From: Clostridia bacterium BRH_c25
Lineage (GTDB): Bacteria; Bacillota_A; Clostridia; Lutisporales; Lutisporaceae
DNA length: 23,048 bases
Reading direction: 5' to 3'
Assembly: GCA_001515955.1 (NCBI GenBank)
Contig: LOES01000194.1
Span: 1-23,048 of the forward strand
Below are positions 5,881-14,754 of this stretch, in pieces. The position numbers and the translations under genes are program-made. The notes below the pieces were generated by a model. That model was not told where the DNA came from. It ran no database searches and saw only the letters and a list, made by a program, of their open reading frames with translations. Each line of letters starts with the position of its first letter. Within the stretch, counting starts at the first letter, position 1.

Positions 5881-8805
5881 CTACTTATCACCCCATATTT
5901 CTGCAATCCGGTCATTAATTTTTTTAGTGAACACTTCAATGAGTTGCTTCGATGGCTCAATAAGTGCCTGCTCTGATTCAATTTGTGCTACAACTTGCTT
6001 TTGTATTTCAAAAGCCGGCAACGGCAGGAGATAATTCCTTATGTCCCCTAAAGAAATAAAACTTTGGGTATTTCCTCTCTTAGTAGATTCAATATAATCA
6101 ACGAAATCATTGCTAAGTAAGACGAGTTGAACGAATTTGTTATATACATTAGGGTTGTTAAACTTTATAAGTGCAACATTTTTTATAGAAAACTTTCTAT
6201 CAGTGTTGACTATAACAGGATTGCCAATAGTTCCTATCATTGGCATTATTATATCACCCATATCGACTTTTGAACGTCGATTTATAAGCTCATAATCATC
6301 TTGACTTATAAGATTAACATTTTGAAAATCAATGTACCCTTCCTTAACATTTTTCGATGTAATAAGCGGATACCCCTCATTTACATATTGGGGACTATCA
6401 TGTGTTCCATCTCTTACATCACACACTTTATTTAATTCAAGCCTATCCCATTTAGAATCAATTTGAATTTTAGGCTTGTAATTTTCAACAACAGTTTTTG
6501 CACCACCTACGATACGCTGATAGCTCTCAAGTTCATCAACAATTTGTTGCTGTACATCGAGTGATGGCACCGGGACGAGAAAATCTTCAACATCTTTTTT
6601 TGTTATAGATTCAAAGGTGCTTCCCATAGATAATTGCTTAAACTCATTCTCGCAAGCTTTTAATATGTAAAACAAATATTCGTTATTAACATCGCAATTG
6701 CAGCGTATCGCCATCAATCCTCTACCAATGCAAATTTTATCTGAACAGATGTTAACAGCTCCAACAGGTGCTCTTACTGATAATAACAAGTCACCCTTAA
6801 TTGCTTCTTTAGTAATTTGAGTAGTCCACGTTGTTGGGGGATTAATATAAACATCACCAAAATTTGCATTTCCTTGATAAAAAGGCAGCCCTTCATTTGA
6901 TATATTGTAATTAGCGCTCTCCGGCGATTGTCCAGCTATAATTTCACATATTTCCCTAAGCGGCTTATACTCATATTCTGTATTGACAAGAACCCTTTCT
7001 CTATATCTACTGCCCACCAACACATATGAATTTTCACGCACTTTATCAAGCGGAATTATCTCAAATCCCACTTTCATCATATCTTCAGCCTGTTCGCGAT
7101 CAAGCTTACGATATTCTTCGTATTTAGATAAATCACTTGGCTTATCTAATTTACGGCGGTGATTATCAAGTGAATACCCATCGCTTTTAACATCAAAATA
7201 CCAAAAGTTTTTTCTTTTATCTGATGATTTAATTTTCTTGTTTACTTTTGTAGCGTAAATAATGTTGGTTTTTACGCCTGTATATGGTAAGAAAACTCCT
7301 TGAGGCAGAGAAATTACACTTTGCACTTCACAACGCTCTAACATATATTCACGCATTTTTGCCAAATCTTTGCGGAACAAGAAGCCTTCCGGCACAACAA
7401 GAGCCATTCTGCCGTTTTCAGAAAGGCTACTAATAGCTTTCATACAGTGTTGTACACATATGCTGTCACCATTTGTACTTGGTATGTCGTATAAACTTCC
7501 GAATTTAGTTTTCTGTGAGTATGGCATATTTGTTATAACAACATCGTAAGCATTATAATTATCATTTGACAATTTTATATTGTCGTCGCTATCTCTGCAA
7601 ATCTCGCCTTTATCGTTTCTAACAATTTCATCAACATATACGGGATTAGCTAAACTGTCTCTCATATGAATGTTGCTATGTCCGTCACCAGCTAAAATCA
7701 TATTCATTTTTGTTATGCGAGCAGTATTAGTTATCTCATTGCCATAAATAGTTTCTTCTCTAAGTATTTTTTGCAGCTTTGGATTACCACTAACCATATT
7801 TCTTTCAATATGTCTAAAGGTTTCTATCAAAAACCCACCTGTTCCACAAAATGGATCATAAACCTTTTCGCCAATTTGCGGATTCACAATGCGCACCATT
7901 GTCTTAACAATGTGGCGAGGAGTAAAGTATTCACCTAAATCATTCTTCGTGGATGTAGACTCTTTTAGAAAATACTCAAAAGCATCACCTTTAACATCGC
8001 TATCTACATCTGTAAGCATTAAAGGGTTAAGTTTATCCATGATTTCCTTTAAGATGCTTGCATCACGTATTGTAAGAGGGGTAAATATTTCAGTATTATA
8101 TAACTTGTTCAGCTTTTCGTAGACCGTTTTATTTATATAGTCAATGCGTGTCGAAATAGGGATATTCTTAATACTATCCCAACTACAAGCTGTATCAAAA
8201 GCGGTTTTAATACCACTTTCACGTTTTATTTGTTCACTTTCGCTAATTAGTTTTAAAAAAAGTATATTAGCAAACTCTCCAAAACGTTCAATACCTGCTC
8301 TAAGACCATCACCACGCAACATATTATTAGCTTCATCAAATATTTTGATTAACTCTTTGCGGTCATATTGAACTTTTGAGCTAATTGTATTTACTTCCCA
8401 TGTATTTAAATACCTAAGTGCTAAAGTTTCACGAATGAATTCGTCAATTTCTTCACCATTAAGTATGGGCGTTCTATTTGCTTTTGTGTGAAAAGATTTA
8501 CAAAAAACACCGTCTGTAGCAAATACAAGTGGGGCTTCAAGTGCTTTAGCGTAATATATACCTTGTTCTAAAGCTGCATCTATTCTTTTGCCTTTTTTCT
8601 TAGCTTCTATTATAATTAAAGGCTCACCGTCTTTTGAATACAAAACATAATCAGGGCGTTTACCACCCAATTTTTTCTTTTCTGTATCAGTTTTTGGTTG
8701 TTCAAAAAAAACATTCCTGTTTTTGCCTGTAAAATTCCAACCTAAGTTTTTTAGGTTCGTATCAATCAAAACTCTGGTATCAGCTTCAAGTGGCATACTA
8801 TTCAT
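5881..8805 (-). CDS. Single-chain restriction-modification protein: nuclease-like N-terminus, N6-adenine methylase, two target recognition domains
   Basis: A 974-residue fusion. Residues about 10-110 resemble the HsdR N-terminal nuclease domain, with the PD-(D/E)xK pattern PD52 and E67-A-K69 (IIIEAKKKG). Residues about 145-600 are a type I HsdM-like methylase: GEYFTPRHIV (291-300), SAM motif DPFCGTGGF (317-325) and catalytic motif IV as NMPY (426-429, usually NPPY/NPPF). Residues about 608-765 and 785-965 are two HsdS-type target recognition modules, each ending in a helix (SLDVQQQIVDELE and AFEIQKQVVAQIE). There is no helicase/translocase domain or hsdR gene in the window. The architecture is like type IIB (AloI-like) or type IIG enzymes, though family membership is not proven. 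AAGGAGGT stands seven bases before the ATG, which overlaps the upstream stop as ATGA. Confidence 0.85.
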   Translation of the reverse strand: MNSMPLEADTRVLIDTNLKNLGWNFTGKNRNVFFEQPKTDTEKKKLGGKRPDYVLYSKDGEPLIIIEAKKKGKRIDAALEQGIYYAKALEAPLVFATDGVFCKSFHTKANRTPILNGEEIDEFIRETLALRYLNTWEVNTISSKVQYDRKELIKIFDEANNMLRGDGLRAGIERFGEFANILFLKLISESEQIKRESGIKTAFDTACSWDSIKNIPISTRIDYINKTVYEKLNKLYNTEIFTPLTIRDASILKEIMDKLNPLMLTDVDSDVKGDAFEYFLKESTSTKNDLGEYFTPRHIVKTMVRIVNPQIGEKVYDPFCGTGGFLIETFRHIERNMVSGNPKLQKILREETIYGNEITNTARITKMNMILAGDGHSNIHMRDSLANPVYVDEIVRNDKGEICRDSDDNIKLSNDNYNAYDVVITNMPYSQKTKFGSLYDIPSTNGDSICVQHCMKAISSLSENGRMALVVPEGFLFRKDLAKMREYMLERCEVQSVISLPQGVFLPYTGVKTNIIYATKVNKKIKSSDKRKNFWYFDVKSDGYSLDNHRRKLDKPSDLSKYEEYRKLDREQAEDMMKVGFEIIPLDKVRENSYVLVGSRYRERVLVNTEYEYKPLREICEIIAGQSPESANYNISNEGLPFYQGNANFGDVYINPPTTWTTQITKEAIKGDLLLSVRAPVGAVNICSDKICIGRGLMAIRCNCDVNNEYLFYILKACENEFKQLSMGSTFESITKKDVEDFLVPVPSLDVQQQIVDELESYQRIVGGAKTVVENYKPKIQIDSKWDRLELNKVCDVRDGTHDSPQYVNEGYPLITSKNVKEGYIDFQNVNLISQDDYELINRRSKVDMGDIIMPMIGTIGNPVIVNTDRKFSIKNVALIKFNNPNVYNKFVQLVLLSNDFVDYIESTKRGNTQSFISLGDIRNYLLPLPAFEIQKQVVAQIESEQALIEPSKQLIEVFTKKINDRIAEIWGDK

Positions 8806-9071
8806 TGTGATACCTCCTTATTATCTATTGCAGACAGTTCTTCTAACGCTTTTTCTGTTAGAACATATTTCCCACGAGGACTTTGCTGAAGCAAATATCC
8901 ATCAATTTTTAAATCAGAAATAATTGAGTTTACTTTAGTTTTGGTGAAGTGAAGTGTATCGGCAATTTCTTGTTGCGACAATTTAACGACTTGAATACCC
9001 AAAACTGAAATTTGCCTTTCACTCATACATTTCAAAACTTTATATTTATCGTTTGTAAAATAATCTATCAA
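8802..9071 (-). CDS. Small winged-helix protein, first gene of the restriction operon
   Basis: An 89-residue DNA-binding protein. The segment LSQQEIADTLHFTKTKVNSI is a typical helix-turn-helix (marR/iclR-like), followed by DLKIDGYLLQQSPRGKYVLT, a recognition helix plus beta-wing. It may control expression of the operon it begins. The start is taken as TTG at 9069-9071, seven bases after AGGTGAGG. Longer frames beginning at 9110 or 9134 would start inside the -10 or -35 of the promoter found here and have no ribosome site. Its TGA overlaps the methylase ATG by four bases, so the two are translationally coupled. Confidence 0.75.
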   Translation of the reverse strand: MIDYFTNDKYKVLKCMSERQISVLGIQVVKLSQQEIADTLHFTKTKVNSIISDLKIDGYLLQQSPRGKYVLTEKALEELSAIDNKEVSQ

Positions 9072-9105
9072 TGTACACACCTCACCTATTGTAGTATATA
9101 TATTT

Positions 9106-9134
9106 ATCATACCATAACGGTCTAAAATTATCAA
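9106..9134 (-). promoter_or_regulatory. Sigma-A promoter of the restriction operon
   Basis: On the minus strand TTGATA (9129-9134), exactly 17 bp of spacer, then TATGAT (9106-9111). It lies just before the AGGTGAGG/TTG start of the winged-helix gene and fixes that start. Confidence 0.7.
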
Positions 9135-9160
9135 CTTAACGTTTCGATTTTTATAACAAA

Positions 9161-9182
9161 CCGCCGAGGTGCCCCCCGGCGG
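9161..9182 (-). terminator. Probable terminator after the small-gene cluster
   Basis: CCGCCG (9161-9166) and CGGCGG (9177-9182) form a GC-rich hairpin. On the minus strand it is followed by TTTGTTATAAAAA, a weak T-tract. It lies 11 bp beyond the TAG at 9193 that ends the full DUF6809-like frame and just before the restriction promoter. Confidence 0.5.
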
Positions 9183-9192
9183 CTCACATCAG

Positions 9193-9501
9193 CTAAGAAA
9201 TATCCCTTATCACGCTGTTATCCGGCATGATGAACGTGTCGAACATAAACCTTGCTCCAAGCCGAAAGCCCTCTATAAATCATTCTATTTCGCTGCAACT
9301 GCTGACTTCGCTTTGATCATTTATCATCTGTGACAACATATGCTGTTCGTTTTCGGAGTTAGGTAGAGCGGCGAGGAAATCTGCGAGTTTGCGCTCATTA
9401 TCGGTCATAATTTTACAAAACTTTGCGTATTCCGATGTATGGTCAAAGCATTTTTCGTTGGGACTAATATTGCCATAATATAATTCTTCAAGAATGTTCA
9501 T
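9193..9501 (-). pseudogene. DUF6809-like small protein gene interrupted by an in-frame TGA
   Basis: From ATG 9501 (GAGGTGA five bases upstream) the frame reads MNILEELYYGNISPNEKCF, which matches the start of DUF6809 proteins, small proteins of unknown role frequent in clostridial mobile elements. A TGA at 9280-9282 stops it after 73 residues. The same frame continues without shift as FIEGFRLGARFMFDTF and on to a TAG at 9193-9195, and FIxGFRLGxR is the conserved C-terminal core of this family. The full product would be about 102 residues, the normal length. A single C-to-T change (CGA to TGA) would explain the stop. It is called a nonsense pseudogene; a functional short form or readthrough cannot be excluded. 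It follows the 93-residue gene by five bases. Confidence 0.65.
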
Positions 9502-9506
9502 GCCGA

Positions 9507-9788
9507 TCACCTCACTCCCTGATAAATCAGTATTTCAAGCAGTGACGATAAAATATTGCCGCTAGTGATCAACTCAAAATCAGGACCGTATTCGTCACGG
9601 TAAATTCGGAACGCCTGTAACACTGCCAATCTGCAACGGGATTCAGGCTGTATTCGTAACGAATACTCAATGTCGTTGATCTTCATGCTTACAGTATAGC
9701 TTGCCTCCAGCGGCTCGGCATGTGCCTTTTGAAGCAAATCGTTATGCAACTGTTCATATTGTTTTGGTTTTAATTGACGAATAATCAT
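9507..9788 (-). CDS. Small protein of unknown function (93 aa)
   Basis: Not recognised. The protein is soluble-looking, with a basic Gln/Lys-rich start (MIIRQLKPKQYEQLHNDLLQ), a central beta-like stretch (ASYTVSMKINDIEYSLRIQP) and a helical C-terminus ending ILIYQGVR. The ATG at 9788 follows AAAGGAAAA. It sits between the ribbon-helix-helix gene and the DUF6809-like gene on the same strand with tight spacing to the latter, so it is probably part of one mobile-element operon driven from 10152-10181. No catalytic motif, signal peptide or membrane segment is visible. Confidence 0.6.
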   Translation of the reverse strand: MIIRQLKPKQYEQLHNDLLQKAHAEPLEASYTVSMKINDIEYSLRIQPESRCRLAVLQAFRIYRDEYGPDFELITSGNILSSLLEILIYQGVR

Positions 9789-9947
9789 AACTGTTTTCCT
9801 TTCAAAAATCGTACAAACGCCAACACCTTTTTTGAAAGGCTTGAAAGAAACCGCAGCGCATGATATAATATTTACGCTGTGACTGTCTTTTGGCGGTTGC
9901 CGTATTGGAAGTGGCGTGATTCTTTAGCAGGAGAGCGCCGCTTCCTC
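9789..9947 (-). other. Spacer between the ribbon-helix-helix gene and the 93-aa gene
   Basis: 159 bp with no convincing gene. On the minus strand CAGCG...CGCTG forms a small hairpin around a TATTATA-containing loop (about 9855-9880), and the GC content of 9890-9950 is higher than the flanks. A frame on the minus strand at 9802-10026 runs across it but is rich in Arg/Ser/Cys and overlaps the better-supported gene 9948-10124, so it was not called. Confidence 0.35.
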
Positions 9948-10124
9948 TCATTTTTTTAGGTCCGGTTTCAACCGTTTTATTCCTCGCCTTGCTGCTTCCA
10001 TTACTGAAACAGATTCTTGTTGGCAATAAGCATCAAGAATATCTTTGGATTCCTGATCTAACTTAACTCCTATTTTATAAGGCTTCGGATTATTGGTTGG
10101 CCGTCCCATTTTTTTCGTACCCAA
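9948..10124 (-). CDS. Ribbon-helix-helix (CopG/Arc-like) DNA-binding protein
   Basis: A 58-residue basic protein. KPYKIGVKLDQES gives the DNA-contacting beta strand, SKDILDAYCQQES the first helix and VMEAARRGIKRLKP the second, after a basic MGRPTNNP tail. The start is TTG at 10122-10124, seven bases after GAGG (GAGGTGAT); an internal ATG at 10109 has only A-rich sequence before it. The gene lies directly behind a promoter covered by a 41-bp palindrome, which suggests that it represses itself and the small genes downstream. Such proteins are common regulators in plasmids and integrated elements, and some are antitoxins; no obvious toxin partner was recognised beside it. Confidence 0.72.
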   Translation of the reverse strand: MGTKKMGRPTNNPKPYKIGVKLDQESKDILDAYCQQESVSVMEAARRGIKRLKPDLKK

Positions 10125-10136
10125 TTTATCACCTCA

Positions 10137-10177
10137 CTTTGGGACATCTTAAGTATAGCACTTAAGGTGTCCCAAAG
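10137..10177. promoter_or_regulatory. 41-bp operator-like palindrome
   Basis: Two 18-bp arms (10137-10154 and 10160-10177; CTTTGGGACATCTTAAGT and its inverted copy) match at 17 of 18 positions around a 5-bp centre. It spans the region from the -35 edge to past the -10 of the promoter for the ribbon-helix-helix gene. Each arm contains CTTAAG and TGGGACA, so tandem dimers could bind. On the plus strand it is followed by GAGGCTTTTTTT, so it could also act as a plus-strand terminator, although no plus-strand gene is nearby. Confidence 0.7.
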
Positions 10178-10181
10178 TCAA
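10152..10181 (-). promoter_or_regulatory. Promoter of the ribbon-helix-helix gene
   Basis: On the minus strand TTGACT (10176-10181) and TATACT (10152-10157) with an 18-bp spacer. The palindrome covers nearly all of it, so a bound repressor would block RNA polymerase. Confidence 0.65.
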
Positions 10182-10324
10182 GAGGCTTTTTTTGTATTAA
10201 TATTCCATTCTTTCATCCGGTTAATTATAGACTATTTCTTTCAATATCACTTCTTCTGCACAGGCGCGGATATTATTCACCTTACCGACCCATTCCATTT
10301 GGTTTTCAGCTTTCAACTGCTCCG

Positions 10325-11857
10325 TTATTCCCACTCAATAGTTGCAGGAGGCTTTGAGGTAATATCATATACCACCCTGTTCACATGCTCCACTTCGTTT
10401 ACTATCCTGTTTGAAATCTTCTCAAGTACGTCATAGGGTATCCTTGCCCAGTCTGCTGTCATTGCGTCAGAGCTTGTGACAGCACGGACTGCCACTGTAT
10501 GGGAATATGTGCGTTCATCGCCCATGACACCAACGGTTGTAATGTCGGGCAGTGCGGTAAAATACTGCCAGATGCTTCTGTCCAGTCCCGCCTTCTTTAT
10601 CTCTTCTCTGAGAATTGCATCGCTTTCCTTGACGATGTGGAGCTTTTCCCTTGTTATCTCCCCAAGTACTCTTATGCCGAGACCCGGTCCGGGGAATGGC
10701 TGCCTCCATACCAAATCCTCCGGTATGCCCAGCTCCAGGCCAACCAGTCTTACCTCATCCTTGAAGAGAGTCTTCAAGGGCTCTATAAGACTGAACTGCA
10801 TATCTTCAGGCAAGCCGCCCACATTGTGGTGGGATTTTATAGTAGCTGCGGTCTTGGTTCCGCTTTCAATAATATCAGGATATATCGTTCCCTGAACCAG
10901 AAAGTCGATTTCACCCAGCTTATTTGCTTCTTCTTCAAAAACTCTAATAAATTCTTCTCCAATAATCTTTCTTTTCCTCTCAGGATCGGACACTCCCTTG
11001 AGCTTGCCAAGAAACCTGTCTTCTGCATTAACCCTTATAAGGTTCATGTCAAAACGCTTCCTGAATATTTCCTCCACTTGGTCCCCTTCATCCTTCCGGA
11101 GCAGTCCATGGTCTACGAATATACAGGTCAGCCGGTTGCCGATGGCCTTATGCACCAGTACTGCCGCAACAGAGGAATCAACTCCTCCGCTCAAAGCGCA
11201 GATAACCTTCCTATCTCCTGCAAGCTCTTTTATCTGTGCTACATTCTCCTCAACAAAGTTCCCCATTGTCCAATCTCCTGACAGACCGCAAATATCATAC
11301 AGGAAATTCTTCAATATCTGCTTTCCATGTTGGGTATGCTCCACCTCTGGATGGAACTGGACTCCATACAGCTTTTTTGCTTTATTGCCCATGGCCGCTA
11401 CAGGACATGTCTCTGTAGTTCCTGTAATATCAAAACCGGCAGGAGGGGTGTCCACATAGACAGTATGACTCATCCAGCAGACACTGTCCTGCGTCACGTC
11501 TTTAAACAGGTCGTCCTCCTTCAGGCTGACCTGTGCCTTTCCATATTCCCTTTTTTCAGCCCTGGCGACCTTCCCTCCCAGCATGTACGCCATTAGCTGC
11601 GCACCATAGCAGATGCCAAGAACAGGCACTCCAAGCTCAAACAACCCGGGGTCGCACTTGGGAGCCCCATCCTCATATACACTTGCAGGTCCTCCGGTGA
11701 ATATTATCCCCCTGGGGTACTTGTTTTTTATCTCCTCCAGACTTATATCATAAGGTACAACCTCGCAGTAAACATTGACTTCTCTCACTCTTCGGGCAAT
11801 AAGCTGATTGTATTGCCCCCCGAAGTCCAGTATCAATACCAGTTCCTTGTTTGCCAT
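10325..11857 (-). CDS. guaA: GMP synthase (glutamine-hydrolysing)
   Basis: Converts XMP to GMP with ATP and glutamine in the cytoplasm. The 510 residues include an N-terminal class I amidotransferase with nucleophile Cys83 (GICYGAQ) and His169/Glu171 (QFHPEVEHT), then the PP-loop ATP-pyrophosphatase SGGVDSS (223-229), and the C-terminal dimer domain ending KPPATIEWE. The ATG at 11857 follows GGAGAGTG; an upstream in-frame ATG at 11881 has no good site. It lies 33 bp downstream of guaB and is probably cotranscribed with it. Its 3' end borders the accessory island; guaA 3' ends are known integration sites for genomic islands. No frame damage was seen. Confidence 0.97.
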   Translation of the reverse strand: MANKELVLILDFGGQYNQLIARRVREVNVYCEVVPYDISLEEIKNKYPRGIIFTGGPASVYEDGAPKCDPGLFELGVPVLGICYGAQLMAYMLGGKVARAEKREYGKAQVSLKEDDLFKDVTQDSVCWMSHTVYVDTPPAGFDITGTTETCPVAAMGNKAKKLYGVQFHPEVEHTQHGKQILKNFLYDICGLSGDWTMGNFVEENVAQIKELAGDRKVICALSGGVDSSVAAVLVHKAIGNRLTCIFVDHGLLRKDEGDQVEEIFRKRFDMNLIRVNAEDRFLGKLKGVSDPERKRKIIGEEFIRVFEEEANKLGEIDFLVQGTIYPDIIESGTKTAATIKSHHNVGGLPEDMQFSLIEPLKTLFKDEVRLVGLELGIPEDLVWRQPFPGPGLGIRVLGEITREKLHIVKESDAILREEIKKAGLDRSIWQYFTALPDITTVGVMGDERTYSHTVAVRAVTSSDAMTADWARIPYDVLEKISNRIVNEVEHVNRVVYDITSKPPATIEWE

Positions 11858-11890
11858 TTTACACTCTCCATTCAAATGCATCTTATATAT

Positions 11891-13348
<1,458 letters not shown>

Positions 13349-13383
13349 TTAACACGCTCCTTTTCTATCTATATATTTTAAAT

Positions 13384-13412
13384 AGTATATTTAAAGTATC
13401 AGCCTTTGTCAA
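13384..13412 (-). promoter_or_regulatory. Near-consensus sigma-A promoter of guaB-guaA
   Basis: On the minus strand TTGACA (13407-13412), 17-bp spacer, TATACT (13384-13389). It lies six bp past the larC stop, so guaBA can be transcribed strongly and independently of larC. Confidence 0.85.
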
Positions 13413-13417
13413 TCAGT

Positions 13418-14698
13418 TTATGAATTTGCAGAATTTACTGCAAGCTTATCCCGTACCTTGCTCATTGCTTCATTGTATATATCTGCAATAGGCCTGTCGT
13501 ACTGCTTTGAAGCGGCTCTGCAATCCTCGTATTCAGGAGAATATTTCAAAAGCTCCCCGTCCAGCTTCCCCACCTTGCACCTTACAATGCCGAACTCGGT
13601 ATCCACCGCAATTATCTCTCTGTCCAGTATTCTGCGCTCCATGCAAGACAAGCGTACGCCAAAGGTGCTGGTATGCCTCAATATAGCCTCCACGACAGCT
13701 TCTTTTTTTTCATGGTGGCATAGAACCGTAAGCTTTGTGCCGGGTCTGTTCTTTTTCATAAATACGGGAGTCAGGGACACATCCAATGCACCCTCTGTGA
13801 ACAGCTTCTCCATAGCGCTGCCCAATTGTTCAGCCGTCATATCGTCGATATTGGTTTCTATCTCTATGACTCTATCTGAATTTTTTTTTTTGGAATTAAA
13901 AAGTACCACCCTCAGTACATTAGGAATTTCATAAGTCTTCTTGCCTAATCCATAGCCTATTCTATCCACCTCAAGCTCTCCGACCATCCCGAACTCATCT
14001 GCCAAACCCTTTGCAATTGCTGCCCCCGTAGGAGTAACCAACTCGAAATTTATATCAGTATAATATACAGGTACATCCTTAAGGATTTCCAGTGTTGCAG
14101 GAGCCGGAAGCGGAAACATCCCATGCTGGCATTTTACAAAGCCTCTGGACAATGGCAGGCTGGAAAAAACAATCCTCTCTACGTCCAGATTATCTATACA
14201 TATTGCAGTACCTATAATATCAACTATTGAATCTATCGCTCCCACCTCGTGGAAGTGCACTTCCTCAACAGGCTTTCCATGTATCTTGCTTTCCGCCTCG
14301 GCAACCAGCCTGAACATATCGGTGCTAAGCTTCCGAACTCTCTCATTAAGCCCGCTGTGACTGATTATTTCCTCTATATCGCCTACGTTTCTATGCACAT
14401 GCTCAGTATCATGCTGGTGGTGATGTTCATGTTCATGGTTATGCTCGTGACTATGATTATGGTCGTGATTATGATTATGCTCATGCTCATGTTCATGATG
14501 CCCTTCCAATAATACCGAGAAATCTGTACCTGATATGCCATTCTTCAGCTTTCTTTCCACCTTTATCCGGTAGCCTTCCACCTTAAGCTGCTCCAAGCCT
14601 TCTAATAGAACCTTCTCATCCGCACCTATGTCCAGCAGTGCTCCCACTGTCATATCTCCACTTATTCCGGAAAAACAGTCAAAATATAATGTCCTCAT
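13418..14698 (-). CDS. larC: Nickel-pincer cofactor biosynthesis protein LarC
   Basis: LarC is the CTP-dependent nickel insertase that completes the nickel-pincer nucleotide cofactor of lactate racemase and related LarA enzymes. It begins with the family signature YFDCFSGISGDMTVGALLD (5-23). A His-rich metal-binding stretch lies at about 67-102, then HFHEVGAIDSIVDIIG (148-163), SRGFVKCQHG, and the C-terminal domain from IETNIDDMT (280-288) with NRPGTKL. The 426 residues are a complete one-frame LarC; in some lactobacilli the gene is read as two frames. An 11-A run encodes Lys270-Lys272, exactly at the join of the two domains. GGAGG precedes ATG 14698. larA, larB and larE are not in the window. 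Confidence 0.93.
   Translation of the reverse strand: MRTLYFDCFSGISGDMTVGALLDIGADEKVLLEGLEQLKVEGYRIKVERKLKNGISGTDFSVLLEGHHEHEHEHNHNHDHNHSHEHNHEHEHHHQHDTEHVHRNVGDIEEIISHSGLNERVRKLSTDMFRLVAEAESKIHGKPVEEVHFHEVGAIDSIVDIIGTAICIDNLDVERIVFSSLPLSRGFVKCQHGMFPLPAPATLEILKDVPVYYTDINFELVTPTGAAIAKGLADEFGMVGELEVDRIGYGLGKKTYEIPNVLRVVLFNSKKKNSDRVIEIETNIDDMTAEQLGSAMEKLFTEGALDVSLTPVFMKKNRPGTKLTVLCHHEKKEAVVEAILRHTSTFGVRLSCMERRILDREIIAVDTEFGIVRCKVGKLDGELLKYSPEYEDCRAASKQYDRPIADIYNEAMSKVRDKLAVNSANS
13881..13891 (-). other. A11 slippery run in larC
   Basis: Eleven A residues on the coding strand between Ser269 and Asn273 codons. A slip of one base in either direction leads to a stop within about eight codons (frames ending KKKKFR* or KKKIQIES*), giving an about 275-residue LarC1-like product. 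Programmed frameshifting in larC is known from Lactobacillus; that it happens here is inference. Confidence 0.6.
14393..14500 (-). repeat. Low-complexity His/Glu/Asn-coding repeat in larC
   Basis: Imperfect six-base repeats (CATGAR/CATAAY type) encode alternating His with Glu, Asp or Asn over residues about 67-102. Such tracts bind nickel in LarC and other nickel-handling proteins. The repeat is prone to length changes by slippage. Confidence 0.8.
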
Positions 14699-14754
14699 TT
14701 CTTACCTCCATTTTATCCCATTTATCATGCCGGTCAAATAGCTTGCTCCAATCC

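Noticed and set aside
9280..9282. Selenocysteine reading of the TGA
   Set aside because: No Sec-type hairpin is evident just downstream, and the family has no known redox role; nonsense mutation is simpler.
9802..10026. Minus-strand 74-residue frame
   Set aside because: It overlaps the ribbon-helix-helix gene in another frame and has shadow-like composition; the 9948-10124 frame has a ribosome site, promoter and fold.
10132..10191. Palindrome plus T7 read as a plus-strand terminator
   Set aside because: No plus-strand gene lies upstream for thousands of bases; the operator reading fits the promoter better. Kept only as an alternative.
4956..10335. ATTCCCACT copies as att sites of an integrated element
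   Set aside because: Nine bases can recur by chance in 23 kb, flanks do not match, and there is no integrase gene.
10499..11281. Long plus-strand open frames opposite guaA (also 10476-10895 and 10998-11459)
   Set aside because: They lie entirely inside a well-supported guaA and have no ribosome site or recognisable domains.
14393..14500. CRISPR-like or satellite repeat
   Set aside because: The repeats are in frame inside larC and encode the known His-rich nickel tract.
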